A stretch of DNA of 64,000 nt from Chitinophaga niastensis (GTDB lineage: Bacteria; Bacteroidota; Bacteroidia; Chitinophagales; Chitinophagaceae). Shown here piece by piece: positions 49,585 to 58,106 of the stretch. How positions within the stretch are numbered: position 1 is the first letter of the stretch; every line of letters begins with the position of its first letter. The notes below the pieces were generated by a model. The model had not been told where the DNA came from. It did not search any database and saw only the letters and a program-made list of their open reading frames with translations. The stretch covers positions 496,001-560,000 of the forward strand of contig NZ_PYAW01000001.1 of NCBI RefSeq assembly GCF_003014755.1. The letters run 5' to 3'. Both the position numbers and the translations under genes were made by a program.

Positions 49585-51666
49585 ATGTATAAAACTGTAG
49601 CACTATTATTGGCTTTCCCGTTAGCCACAGGCCAATTATGGGCCCAACAATCATCTACACACACCAGGGATACAACCGCTATTAAAAACCGTGTATTAAA
49701 TACCGTGATCATTACGGCAGGAGGCATTCAGCAACAGATAAAGGGCATGGATGCTACCATCCAGGTGCTGGAAAGGAAACAGCTGGAAGAAGCAGGCATT
49801 AAATCACTGGATCAGGCCATGGCACGGGTTGCCGGCGCAGTATCACAGGATGAAGACGGGCGCGGACTGAAACCCAATTACAGTTTACGCGGACTCGATC
49901 CTGAACGCAGCAGCAGTGTACTCACCCTGGTAGATGGCAAGATCCCCAGTGGTACCATGTATTACGGTGATCCCGGTGGCTATTATATGATGCCGCTTAA
50001 CCAGGTAGAACGAATCGAAGTTATTAAAGGCGGTGCCACGGCAGTACTTTTTGGTGGCTACACCATTGGTGGTGTGGTAAACCTCGTTACGCGCAAAGCG
50101 CCCTTTAATCCGGAAACCCGCGTAGAGCTGGGCTATAGCAGCTGGAACGAATTCACTGCACAGGTTAATACCGGTGCCCGCAAAGGCAAATTTGATTATT
50201 GGATCAACGGTTATCACCGTCAGGGCGATGGTCCACGCGAAGACAGGAGCCAGTTCAATGTAAATAATGTAACCGCACGTATTGGTATACAGGCCGATTC
50301 TACTACACGTTTATCTGTATACCTCGACGGCTATACGGAGAACTCCCAAACACCCGGAGGGCTTACCCAGCAACAGTTTGAGCAAAACCCAAGGCAAGTA
50401 CAAAATCCTTATGACGATTTTATCTCCAAAAGATTTAGTGCGCATATCAGTCTTGATAAACAATTAAGCAAATACGATCAGCTAAGCATTGCGGCTTATG
50501 GAAATTACTTTATCCGCGACTGGTACCTTTCCAGGAAAGGTGCTACCGGTAAATACACAGATGTCACCGGATACATACGCGACCTGCCCGCAGCTGGTAC
50601 TGTGGCGGATTACAAGCTGAGTCGCCCGCTGGGAAATCATGAAAATTTATTTATTGCGGGTACCCGTTTGCATACAGACAGGTATAACAATGGCACCATG
50701 AAAGGTTTCTCACCGGGAGCACATATCGGGCAAATGACCGGATTTAAAGCCACTTCTACTTTTAGTACAGAATTGTACGTGTACGATAAGTTCCATATCA
50801 CCGGGCCATTCTCCCTATCTGGCGGATTACGTTACAGTGATATTAATTATAAAGAAAATAATTACACCATCCAGAATCCGGATAAAAGCATTGGCCGTTC
50901 AGACCGTACTAATGTACAGGCATGGGTTTATTCACTGGGCGCCAACTATACTTTCAGCGACCGTGCTGAAGTGTTTACCAGCCTGTCACGTGGCTTTCAG
51001 CCGCCACTGATCTACGATGTACTGGATGCGGGCACCATTGACAAAGGCATTACGCTGAAGCCTCAATACTCCATGAATTATGAAATAGGTACACGGATCT
51101 CGCCCGTAAAGTGGCTACAGCTGCAATTGAGCGCGTACTATCTCAACTTTAAAGACAAGATCATTTATGATGGTAATGCTGGTGTATCCAAAAATATAGC
51201 CGCATCGGAGCACAAAGGAATAGAAGCAGAATTGCAAACATCGGAGTGGAAAGGCTTTTCCGCCTTTATAACAGCTACCTATCAGGAAGCAAAAATCAGC
51301 AAGGGAGATAATAAGGGCAACTACCTGCGTTATGCTCCAACACAGCTGCTGGCAACGGGTTTACAGTACAGACGTACCATTGCCAATGGTACCTTCAACA
51401 CTAACCTCTCCTACAATTATGTAGGTAAACAATATACCGATGAAAACAATAGCAACATTGCCAGTGCTGATGGTAACACCGGGCCTGTACCGGCTTATCA
51501 TTATGCTAACCTGCATGTTAATTATGAGAGAACGCGCTGGGGAATCAGGCTGGGTGTGAATAATCTCACCGATGAAAAATATTTCAATCGTCGCTGGGAC
51601 TTCTGGGGAGGCATAATGCCCGCGCCAGGCCGCAATTTCCAGTCGTCTGTATTTGTAAAATTCTGA
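49585..51666 (+). CDS. TonB-dependent outer-membrane receptor
   Basis: 693 residues with a signal peptide (YKTVALLLAFPLATGQLWAQ). The plug domain starts near residue 38 (VLNTVIITAGGIQQQIKGMDATIQVL) and includes GAVSQDEDGRGLKPNYSLRGLDPERSSSVLTLVDG and the usual VERIEVIKGGATAVLFGGYTIGGVVNLVTRK. A 22-stranded barrel follows and ends in an aromatic residue (FQSSVFVKF). The barrel has the FhuA/CirA siderophore-receptor layout (YSLGANYTFSDRAEVFTSLSRGFQPPLIYDV, LGVNNLTDEKYFNRRW). It has no carboxypeptidase-like N-terminal extension and no SusD partner, so a siderophore or small cofactor is a likelier ligand than a glycan. Confidence 0.92.
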   Translation: MYKTVALLLAFPLATGQLWAQQSSTHTRDTTAIKNRVLNTVIITAGGIQQQIKGMDATIQVLERKQLEEAGIKSLDQAMARVAGAVSQDEDGRGLKPNYSLRGLDPERSSSVLTLVDGKIPSGTMYYGDPGGYYMMPLNQVERIEVIKGGATAVLFGGYTIGGVVNLVTRKAPFNPETRVELGYSSWNEFTAQVNTGARKGKFDYWINGYHRQGDGPREDRSQFNVNNVTARIGIQADSTTRLSVYLDGYTENSQTPGGLTQQQFEQNPRQVQNPYDDFISKRFSAHISLDKQLSKYDQLSIAAYGNYFIRDWYLSRKGATGKYTDVTGYIRDLPAAGTVADYKLSRPLGNHENLFIAGTRLHTDRYNNGTMKGFSPGAHIGQMTGFKATSTFSTELYVYDKFHITGPFSLSGGLRYSDINYKENNYTIQNPDKSIGRSDRTNVQAWVYSLGANYTFSDRAEVFTSLSRGFQPPLIYDVLDAGTIDKGITLKPQYSMNYEIGTRISPVKWLQLQLSAYYLNFKDKIIYDGNAGVSKNIAASEHKGIEAELQTSEWKGFSAFITATYQEAKISKGDNKGNYLRYAPTQLLATGLQYRRTIANGTFNTNLSYNYVGKQYTDENNSNIASADGNTGPVPAYHYANLHVNYERTRWGIRLGVNNLTDEKYFNRRWDFWGGIMPAPGRNFQSSVFVKF

Positions 51667-51680
51667 TGAACCCTTATATA

Positions 51681-51722
51681 AAAAAGAAAAGGTTTGCTCG
51701 CAGGAGCAAACCTTTCTTTTTA
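51681..51722. terminator. Bidirectional terminator
   Basis: AAAGGTTTGCTC (51688-51699) pairs perfectly with GAGCAAACCTTT (51704-51715) across GCAG, with an A-run before and a T-run after. It serves the receptor gene and the convergent lipocalin-like gene. Confidence 0.85.
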
Positions 51723-51736
51723 TATCGTCCGTAAAA

Positions 51737-52228
51737 TTATTTACGTTGTAATGTATAGATGATAGCAGCGGATTTATTTTCAAAATTCACATTTGCTCTC
51801 CAGGTCATGATACTACCGGCACCGGTAACTTCTACCCTGTATCCGTCTGTTACGTTTTTAGCTTTCACACCTGTCAGGAGCTTTTTGAATCCAAACATAG
51901 TTACACCACCTTGTTTGGTCAGCGTCCATGCGATGTTTTGTGTAACAGGGCTGCAACCATTATCAGTAGAGGATATTGCGTAAGAGCCATTGGCATTGTT
52001 ATCAGGCAGGATCCATTGGCTACCGATAAAACATTTGGCAGACGCTTCATCAAAAACGGTTACTTTGGCATTATCAGGTATCCCTTCATAACGAATATCA
52101 GTTAATACCCAGTTACCTTTTACTGAGCTTTTAGTGATGTCCTGTGTAACACCTTGTTTTGGAGAGCAGGATGATCCGAAAATGGCGATCATCGCCAGAA
52201 ATAACGCTGCTAATGAAAAATTTTTCAT
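51737..52228 (-). CDS. Lipocalin-like lipoprotein
   Basis: 163 residues. Lipoprotein signal NFSLAALFLAMIAIFGSSC (Cys near residue 21). The rest is a strand-rich domain: VKGNWVLTDIRYEG at the first strand with the lipocalin-type G-x-W, then IGSQWILPDNNANGSYAI, IAWTLTKQGGVTMFGF and ANVNFENKSAAIIYTLQRK. It matches the Bacteroidota lipocalin-family proteins of unknown ligand. Probably faces the periplasm or the cell surface. Single gene. Confidence 0.75.
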   Translation of the reverse strand: MKNFSLAALFLAMIAIFGSSCSPKQGVTQDITKSSVKGNWVLTDIRYEGIPDNAKVTVFDEASAKCFIGSQWILPDNNANGSYAISSTDNGCSPVTQNIAWTLTKQGGVTMFGFKKLLTGVKAKNVTDGYRVEVTGAGSIMTWRANVNFENKSAAIIYTLQRK

Positions 52229-52357
52229 GGGAAATTAATTTGTGTGTTTAAATGCTCAAGTACTCAACACGCAGTTACCAAATAAGGTTTATAACAGCCG
52301 GAATACGGTGGCAAGTTCAGCATTTGCAAGAAACGTACCAAATGAAAAGTGAAGCTG

Positions 52358-52849
52358 TCAGGGGTGTGCCGGAGATGGATTAGCGGGTACGGGCATTTTC
52401 AGTCTGATGAGCACTTCTTCCAGTTGTGCAGCGCGCTGATAAAAATACCAGGTGCTGGCCGCCAGCGACATGGACAGCACAATAACAGCAATGAAGGCAC
52501 AGCGCCACCAGATACTCACGGAAATACGACGATTCCAGCCAGGTTGAAGATTAATGTAGGTTGGGCCATTTTGTTGATGTTCATTTGTATTATAACCATT
52601 GTTGTGATGCTTGCCTTGCCGGTTACGTGGCCGGATACGCCGGAGCACTGTATCTTTCAGCTCTTCCGGGGGATGCACTGCTTCTTCCAGCAATTTACCT
52701 TCTATCCTGAGCGCTACTGTGGTCATTTCCACATCCAGCAAAGGATACAGCTGGCGCAGGTATAAGAGTTCCTCTTCCTGTTCAGTTGTAGCAAGTCCGA
52801 GTAGGTAACGCTCAATTATGCCACTTTCTATGTAATTATTTATATTCAA
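52358..52849 (-). CDS. Membrane anti-sigma-like protein, second paralogue
   Basis: 163 residues. The start YIESGIIERYLLGLATTEQEEELLYLRQLYP matches the anti-sigma domain seen in the upstream gene (YIESGIIESFVLGLATEDEVEELQQMRRLYP). A helical arm (KDTVLRRIR) and one membrane segment (about 113-131, WWRCAFIAVIVLSMSLAASTWYFY) follow, then a short periplasmic tail. It lies 135 bases downstream of its paralogue on the same strand, in the locus of the ECF sigma factor at 53458-53970. Whether it binds the same sigma factor is not known. Confidence 0.75.
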   Translation of the reverse strand: MNINNYIESGIIERYLLGLATTEQEEELLYLRQLYPLLDVEMTTVALRIEGKLLEEAVHPPEELKDTVLRRIRPRNRQGKHHNNGYNTNEHQQNGPTYINLQPGWNRRISVSIWWRCAFIAVIVLSMSLAASTWYFYQRAAQLEEVLIRLKMPVPANPSPAHP

Positions 52850-52984
52850 AATGTTGTTTTATAAAAATCAACCACCTATAAAACATGGTTAATTAATATT
52901 ATATCTATAAATACGATTCCACACGTCGTGCGGATTCTCAAAACGATAAAATATTTTCTGATAACGATCTTGGGGCAGCAGAAA

Positions 52985-53467
52985 TTATAAGAAGAATATA
53001 TTTTGTTGTTGTTCCTGATTAAAAGGAACATTTGCCGCTGGCATATTTAAGCCATGTTGTTCCTGCGACTGACGGTATTTGAGATAATAAAAGATAGCCA
53101 GGAACAAGAATATTTTAGACATTATAAAGAAGATAATAAAGAATACCCTCCACCAGCGGTGTACAGTAATATGGTCGCCATCTTTAGGCTGAATGTTGAT
53201 AAATGTATAGTTAGAGTTCAACTCAGACTGACCACTACCCTGCTCCCACCTGATTTTTTGCAGCACGCGATCACGCACTTCCATTGGAGGCATGGCCGGC
53301 TCATCGAAAGCAGCTCTTTCCAAACGGCGCTCAACTAGCTCCACTTCCGTATCCAGATCTGGATAAAGTCTTCGCATTTGTTGCAGTTCTTCCACTTCAT
53401 CTTCAGTGGCAAGACCCAAAACAAAGGACTCGATGATACCGCTTTCTATGTAGAATTTTAGTTCCAA
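52985..53467 (-). CDS. Membrane anti-sigma-like protein, first paralogue
   Basis: 160 residues. N-terminal anti-sigma domain (YIESGIIESFVLGLATEDEVEEL, then RDRVLQKIRWEQG), one membrane segment (about 108-130, VFFIIFFIMSKIFLFLAIFYYL) and a Gln-rich periplasmic end. Its start overlaps the end of the ECF sigma gene by 10 bases, the close coupling typical of sigma/anti-sigma pairs. It is about the same length as its neighbour downstream, from which it arose by duplication or vice versa. Confidence 0.8.
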   Translation of the reverse strand: MELKFYIESGIIESFVLGLATEDEVEELQQMRRLYPDLDTEVELVERRLERAAFDEPAMPPMEVRDRVLQKIRWEQGSGQSELNSNYTFINIQPKDGDHITVHRWWRVFFIIFFIMSKIFLFLAIFYYLKYRQSQEQHGLNMPAANVPFNQEQQQNIFFL

Positions 53468-53970
53468 GTATCTTTTAAGAATTTCCTGAAAGCTTTCATA
53501 GCAGCTCCCAGCGTTTCATTTATTTGCCCCTCTGGTACAGCCAGTAAGCGAGCTATCGTTGTGATTGATAATCCTTTGAAATAACTGAGCCGGAACACCT
53601 GTAGCTCATCGGCTGTCAGTTCTAAACAAAATTGTTGCAAAATACCTTCTTCTCTTTCCATCAGTTCCGTACCTGTTAGCGCTGTTTCAGGTAAGGCTTC
53701 TTTGATAGCAAATTCCCTTGTCTTGCGCATCAGCCAGGCAAATAAAGTGCAGTAACCGGATGTGCTGAATGTTTCAATGTGATGGAAGGCCCATGTAAAT
53801 ACGCTTACTATTATATCATTCGCCTTGTTCTTCATGGGAACCAATTGGATAACCATGCTGTAAAGCGCCCCTGCGTAGCGGTCATATAATAGCTCCCGGG
53901 CTGCAGGATCTCCTATCACTAATCGCTCTATGAGCATTTGCTCACTTATATGTGCCAAATCTCTCCGCAA
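53458..53970 (-). CDS. ECF-type RNA polymerase sigma factor
   Basis: 170 residues. Region 2: LLYDRYAGALYSMVIQLVPMKNKANDIIVSVFTWAFHHIETF then CTLFAWLMRKTREFAIKEAL. Region 4: LTADELQVFRLSYFKGLSITTIARLLAVPEGQINETLGAAMKAFRKFL. First gene of a three-gene unit with two paralogous membrane anti-sigma-like proteins. Likely responds to an envelope signal. Confidence 0.9.
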   Translation of the reverse strand: MRRDLAHISEQMLIERLVIGDPAARELLYDRYAGALYSMVIQLVPMKNKANDIIVSVFTWAFHHIETFSTSGYCTLFAWLMRKTREFAIKEALPETALTGTELMEREEGILQQFCLELTADELQVFRLSYFKGLSITTIARLLAVPEGQINETLGAAMKAFRKFLKDTWN

Positions 53971-54513
53971 AGAAGTTGTGTACCGGTTTAGTTTGCTAAT
54001 ATATATAAAATGATCAGATAAGTGTCGTCACGGCTAATATGAATTTATCAACATACATAGCTAAAATGGATAACTACTCACATCTTCATGTTATATAACC
54101 CATACTGTTGCTTCAGTATCGGTGCTAATTCCCGGATCAATTCAAACCCCGGTTATCGTACATATGCCTGGCCTCCGGCATCAGATAGCAGCTGCATCAG
54201 CAGTTGCAGCGAGGCGATAGCTAAGTGTACCCATAACCGTTAGATTACGCCCTGCCAGTCTCCAACAATTCCTGTCCTTATTTTGTTGGACATAAACAGG
54301 TAATCATTCATGACAAAGCATAAAATTACAATTTGGCTTAACGCATATTAAGTTTTTTTGTTGCACGATAACTTCGGAGAAAACAACCAGACATGTCTCA
54401 TATCGCTGTCACCGGAAAACATTCTGTTGGGAACATCACTTTGTTAATACCTTTATCGCGGAAAACTATTCCCGGCTATTAACGTTATCTATCAAAATAA
54501 AAACTCATTATTT
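53971..54513. other. 543-bp intergenic region with a gene remnant
   Basis: Apart from a probable acetyltransferase remnant (54078-54234) and a small inverted pair CCAACAA/TTGTTGG (54262-54289), I see no gene. It separates the divergent sigma operon and the lipoprotein gene at 54514. Confidence 0.5.
54078..54234 (-). pseudogene. Remnant of a GNAT acetyltransferase gene
   Basis: Read on the minus strand, an ATG at 54234 opens MGTLSYRLAATADAAAI and stops. YRLA-x-x-ADAAAI is the usual first strand and helix of GNAT proteins. Shortly after, in another frame, comes PEARHMYDNRG, then after a one-base shift GFELIRELAPILKQQYG and a stop. A-R-x-x-Y-x-x-x-GF is the usual GNAT C-terminal motif. Roughly 100 internal codons would be missing. 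This rests on pattern only. Confidence 0.4.
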
Positions 54514-55062
54514 ATGCGCCTCAAAACTATTACACTCATTGCCTGCGCACTGACAGCAGCATCCTGTAATAACACTGGTAAAAAAACAGCTGCAGATAGT
54601 ACTGCTATCAACGGCATCGCTGATACGGCTATGAATATCCAGGCCGCCCCCAACAGCGCACTGGATGTAAAGCCACTATCCGGCTATTTTGTAAAAAACA
54701 CGATTAAAGTCACTGACAGTCTTACTTTTTGGATAATAGACAATGCTGCCTCTTTCGACAGTTTATTTGGTATGGCAAAAACCATGAGCAATACCATTGA
54801 AACCCCTGATTTTGGAACGCACCTGGTGGTAGCTGCTACTATGCCGGCCACCTATTACGGCACACAAATACAGCTGGAAGGTGCCACCGTAGACAATACT
54901 AACAATGGTGCAACCATGCATTTTGTGGCCACCTCTAACCGGCAAAAGAGTTCAGCATCTATGATGCCATTATGGATCGGCACCATTCCCAAAACAGGAA
55001 AAAGCACCATCAAACTTTATACAGGAGATAATTTAACGAAGACAATCATTGAGCAGCAGTAG
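54514..55062 (+). CDS. Putative lipoprotein, unknown function
   Basis: 182 residues. Lipoprotein signal RLKTITLIACALTAASC with Cys at residue 18, then a Thr/Ala-rich spacer to about residue 50. The folded part looks beta-rich (YFVKNTIKVTDSLTFWIIDN, THLVVAATMPATYYGTQIQLEGATVDN, GATMHFVATSNRQ). I do not recognise the family. Its 3' end overlaps the convergent SRPBCC gene by 17 bases. Confidence 0.7.
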   Translation: MRLKTITLIACALTAASCNNTGKKTAADSTAINGIADTAMNIQAAPNSALDVKPLSGYFVKNTIKVTDSLTFWIIDNAASFDSLFGMAKTMSNTIETPDFGTHLVVAATMPATYYGTQIQLEGATVDNTNNGATMHFVATSNRQKSSASMMPLWIGTIPKTGKSTIKLYTGDNLTKTIIEQQ

Positions 55063-55525
55063 ATGGTGTAAACTGTTTTTTCACTGCCTCATTTCTGTAG
55101 GCAAATAATGCTTCCAGTTGTCGCTTTACAAACAGGCCATGCGCCAATTTCCCCAGCCAGCCGAAAGGCAGGCGGTAATGCACGGTATCTGTCATCTTCA
55201 CACCTCCGGCTACTGCTTCGAAATGGTGCTGATGGTGCCAGATACTGTAGGGGCCTACTCTTTGCTCATCTACAAAATAAACCAGGTATTCCACATGGGT
55301 GATCTCTGTCATCCACTCCAGGGGGATGCCCGCTACCGGCGATACCTTATAGGTAATAATCTGCCCCGGATATACCTGTCCCTCAACAGGCGGAGAAGTA
55401 ACACGGAAGCGCATATGGGCGGGTGTAATGTTTGTCAGATTGCCCGGAGCCGAAAAATAATCCCACACTTCTTCCAGTGACGCGGAAATCAGTTGTGTAC
55501 GCTGTAATAAATAAACACTTGCCAT
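55046..55525 (-). CDS. SRPBCC (START-like) family protein
   Basis: 159 residues, single domain. Begins VYLLQRTQLISASLEEVWDYFSAPGNLTNITP, the standard start of SRPBCC/polyketide-cyclase-like proteins. It continues with strands GQIITYKVSPVAGIPLEWMTEITHVE and GPYSIWHHQHHFEAVAGGVKMTDTVHYRLPFGWLG, and the long C-terminal helix (FVKRQLEALFAYRNEAVKKQF). These proteins bind a hydrophobic ligand in a deep cavity. The ligand here is unknown. Cytoplasmic. Confidence 0.85.
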   Translation of the reverse strand: MASVYLLQRTQLISASLEEVWDYFSAPGNLTNITPAHMRFRVTSPPVEGQVYPGQIITYKVSPVAGIPLEWMTEITHVEYLVYFVDEQRVGPYSIWHHQHHFEAVAGGVKMTDTVHYRLPFGWLGKLAHGLFVKRQLEALFAYRNEAVKKQFTPSTAAQ

Positions 55526-55632
55526 TATATAACATTAACGAAAAAAACATGAACTTGGCTACTGGCTGGTGAAATTCGTAATTCATTAAATCAGTTCGTA
55601 AGTTTGTAGCATATTTAATCTGATCAGGTAAC

Positions 55633-57081
55633 ATGAATCAATATATCAGGAGCTGGGTTTTCTGGCTGATGTTTATTATCGTTTCCATCTCATTTACGCG
55701 CTGTGCCAACATTGTGCCGCCCAGTGGCGGACCGCGGGACACTATTCCGCCGGTATTGTTACAGTCAACGCCACGGGACTCCACCGTGCATTTCAAAAGC
55801 AAGAAGATTACTTTTATTTTTGATGAATTTGTGGAGCTGGATAATGTAAATGATAAACTCATTGTATCACCCACACTGAAACGTACGCCACTGGTAACGG
55901 CCAAACTACACACCGTAACCCTGGAAATCAAGGATACACTGAAGGCAAACACCACCTACACCTTCAATTTTGCAGATGCCATCCGTGATATCAATGAACG
56001 CAATATTGTACAGGACTTCCAATATGTAGTATCAACAGGTGATTACCTGGATAGCTTGCAGGTTGCCGGACATCTGATAGATGCTGAAAACGGCAGACTG
56101 GATAGTAATGTAGCTGTAATGCTATATCGCGAACTTACCGACTCCATCGTTTCCAAGGAAAAACCTGTTTATTACGCTAAAACCAAAGGTGATGGCTCAT
56201 TCCGCTTTAAAAATATTGCACCCGGCACGTATAAGATTTTTGCGCTGAAGGAAGAAGACCGTGATCTGCAGTATAATCAGCCTTCGGAGATGATCGCATT
56301 CCTGGAAGCACCTATTACATTGAGGGAAACAAACCTGGCAGATGTAAATATGTTGCTGTTCATGGAAACCGACAGTACTATTAAGCCTCCGCCAGAACCT
56401 ATAGACTCTGCAGACATACAGCCGGTAGAAGAAAAAAAGAAAAAGTTGCCTAAGCTACAGGCCACTCCTTCTTTAGATGGCGGAATGCAGGAATTACCCG
56501 CTCCGCTGAAAATAACTTTTAATCTGCCGCTGAGGAACCTGGATAGTGCCAGAATGATACTTGGTGAAGACAGTGCCTATAGACCGGTTACCTTTACCAG
56601 TACCATGGACTCCACCCATACGCAGCTATCGATAGGCTACAGATGGAAAGAGGGCACCCCTTACCGCCTGGTTATTCCTAAAGATGCGCCTACAGATACC
56701 TCCGGACAGCAACTGGCCAGAGCCGATACGATTAAATTCACGTCCAAAAAAGCGAATGATTACGCGATCTTCAAGGCCGACCTGAAGGTTAGCGACAGCA
56801 CCCTGGCTGCTATTAACGATACCACCATGCACTATGTAATACAATTGGTGCAGGACAAAACCATCAAATATTCCGGAACAATTGTAGGTGGCAAATGGCA
56901 GCAAACATTTATCACACCTGGTGAATACGAGGTGCGGGTGTTGCTGGATACCAACGGCAATGGTAAATGGGATCGGGGTAATTACTACAGAAAGCCCAGG
57001 AAGCAACCGGAGCGGGTAATACAGATCGACAAAATAAATCTCAAAGCTTACTGGACGGTTGGTAAGTCCATCACTATATAA
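55633..57081 (+). CDS. Secreted Ig-like (Big_5) domain protein
   Basis: 482 residues. Signal region VFWLMFIIVSISFTRC, probably a lipoprotein with Cys near residue 24, then ANIVPPSGGPRDTIPP and a Big_5 Ig-like domain (about 35-135: VLLQSTPRDSTVHFKSKKITFIFDEFVELDN). A carnitine-like or transthyretin-like repeat follows (VAGHLIDAENGRLDSNVAVMLYRE ... DGSFRFKNIAPGTYKIFALKEED), a second Ig-like unit, and a C-terminal GEYEVRVLLDTNGNGKWDRGNYYRKPRKQPERV segment. This architecture is widespread in Bacteroidota outer-membrane lipoproteins and has no defined function. It may share a transcript with recR, 62 bases on. Confidence 0.82.
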   Translation: MNQYIRSWVFWLMFIIVSISFTRCANIVPPSGGPRDTIPPVLLQSTPRDSTVHFKSKKITFIFDEFVELDNVNDKLIVSPTLKRTPLVTAKLHTVTLEIKDTLKANTTYTFNFADAIRDINERNIVQDFQYVVSTGDYLDSLQVAGHLIDAENGRLDSNVAVMLYRELTDSIVSKEKPVYYAKTKGDGSFRFKNIAPGTYKIFALKEEDRDLQYNQPSEMIAFLEAPITLRETNLADVNMLLFMETDSTIKPPPEPIDSADIQPVEEKKKKLPKLQATPSLDGGMQELPAPLKITFNLPLRNLDSARMILGEDSAYRPVTFTSTMDSTHTQLSIGYRWKEGTPYRLVIPKDAPTDTSGQQLARADTIKFTSKKANDYAIFKADLKVSDSTLAAINDTTMHYVIQLVQDKTIKYSGTIVGGKWQQTFITPGEYEVRVLLDTNGNGKWDRGNYYRKPRKQPERVIQIDKINLKAYWTVGKSITI

Positions 57082-57130
57082 ATTATTGCAGCGGAGGCAG
57101 CCTACTGTTATTCCCTCCGCTGCAATATCC

Positions 57131-57138
57131 CTAACTTT
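57131..57138 (+). promoter_or_regulatory. Possible -7 element very close to recR
   Basis: CTAACTTTAC holds TAACTTTA (one base from TAnnTTTG), ending about 5 bases before the recR ATG. If used, the message would be leaderless. A transcript from the upstream gene may instead read through. Confidence 0.3.
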
Positions 57139-57143
57139 ACACC

Positions 57144-57764
57144 ATGGTATTTTCTTCTGCACTGATAGAAAACGCAGTGAATGAATTTTCAAAACTGCCG
57201 GGCATCGGTAAAAAGACAGCCCTGCGCCTGGTATTGCACCTGCTAAAGCAGGAAACCGCCCAGGTAGAGCAGTTTGGTGATGTAATAGCCCGTATGCGGC
57301 AGCAGATCAGATTTTGCACAGTTTGTCATAATGTGTCTGATGCGGATGTATGCAGTATTTGCAGCAGCCATTCCAGGCAGAAGAGCGTGGTATGTGTGGT
57401 AGAAAGCATCCGCGATGTAATGGCAATTGAAAATACCCAGCAGTTCAACGGCTTGTATCATGTGCTGGGCGGCATTATCTCTCCTATTGATGGTATTGGT
57501 CCTGATCAGCTGAATATTCATTCGCTGGTGGAAAGAGTACAGCATCAGGGGGTAGAAGAAGTGATCATGGCCGTGAGCCCTACTATTGAGGGGGATACTA
57601 CTATTTATTATCTCTCTAAAAAACTAAAGGATTTTCCTGTAAAAATTACTACAATAGCCCGTGGCATTGCCTTTGGCGGAGAACTGGAATATGCGGATGA
57701 GATGACGCTGGCCCGTTCAATATCCAATAGATTGCCGCTGGAAAGCTATGTACAAAATAAATAA
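57144..57764 (+). CDS. recR: Recombination mediator protein RecR
   Basis: 206 residues, full length. Helix-hairpin-helix near the start (NEFSKLPGIGKKTALRLVLHLL), a four-cysteine zinc finger (CTVCHNVSDADVCSICSS) and a Toprim domain (VVCVVESIRDVMAIE, then HVLGGIISPIDGIGPDQLNI). RecR acts with RecO (and RecF) to load RecA on gapped DNA in repair. A 56-bp imperfect palindrome begins just at its stop codon. Confidence 0.95.
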   Translation: MVFSSALIENAVNEFSKLPGIGKKTALRLVLHLLKQETAQVEQFGDVIARMRQQIRFCTVCHNVSDADVCSICSSHSRQKSVVCVVESIRDVMAIENTQQFNGLYHVLGGIISPIDGIGPDQLNIHSLVERVQHQGVEEVIMAVSPTIEGDTTIYYLSKKLKDFPVKITTIARGIAFGGELEYADEMTLARSISNRLPLESYVQNK

Positions 57765-57818
57765 TTACGAATGGCGGCAATTCGCGGAGATCTTCGGGCA
57801 TTACCGTAATTCGTAATT
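57763..57818. repeat. AATTACGAAT-family palindromic repeat
   Basis: AATTACGAAT (57763-57772) and ATTCGTAATT (57809-57818) are exact inverted ends. The interior (GGCGGCAATTCGCGG with CGGGCATTACCGT) is an imperfect palindrome. It overlaps the last bases of the recR stop. A partial copy of the end word (ATTCGTAATTCATT) occurs near 55575. Confidence 0.6.
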
Positions 57819-57850
57819 AAAAAAAAATACGGGTGCTGAATAGCACCCGT
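57819..57850 (-). terminator. Terminator of the 72-residue hypothetical gene
   Basis: ACGGGTGCT (57829-57837) pairs with AGCACCCGT (57842-57850) across GAAT. On the minus strand it is followed by a run of nine or more T. It lies about 38 bases past the stop of the gene starting at 58106. Confidence 0.75.
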
Positions 57851-57887
57851 CTTCGTTTAACCTGTAATTCCACGTTATGAAAAGTTG

Positions 57888-58106
57888 TCAGTAACCATCC
57901 TTCCCGGGATGGCCCTGTAATATTGTATGATTGGTTTCTGATTCTTTTTGCGCCTGCAGCTCTTTCCAGCGCTGCATTTCAAATTTGTTTAAAAAACATA
58001 CCTTAAAAACTTCCGGCTGATTACCGTCATTTGCTATGGGTACTGGCTGTAAACCAAGACTAGCAAGGTGTTTATGGAGGGTATGGATATGTTCTGATAT
58101 TGTCAT
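57888..58106 (-). CDS. Small hypothetical protein, 72 residues
   Basis: No recognised family. Soluble and polar: ISEHIHTLHKHLASLGLQPVPIAN then PEVFKVCFLNKFEMQRWKELQAQKESE. It looks like a helix, a strand (EVFKVCFL) and a second helix. It starts with ATG, is followed by a good terminator and lies alone between recR and the methionine synthase genes, which supports it being real. Confidence 0.5.
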   Translation of the reverse strand: MTISEHIHTLHKHLASLGLQPVPIANDGNQPEVFKVCFLNKFEMQRWKELQAQKESETNHTILQGHPGKDGY

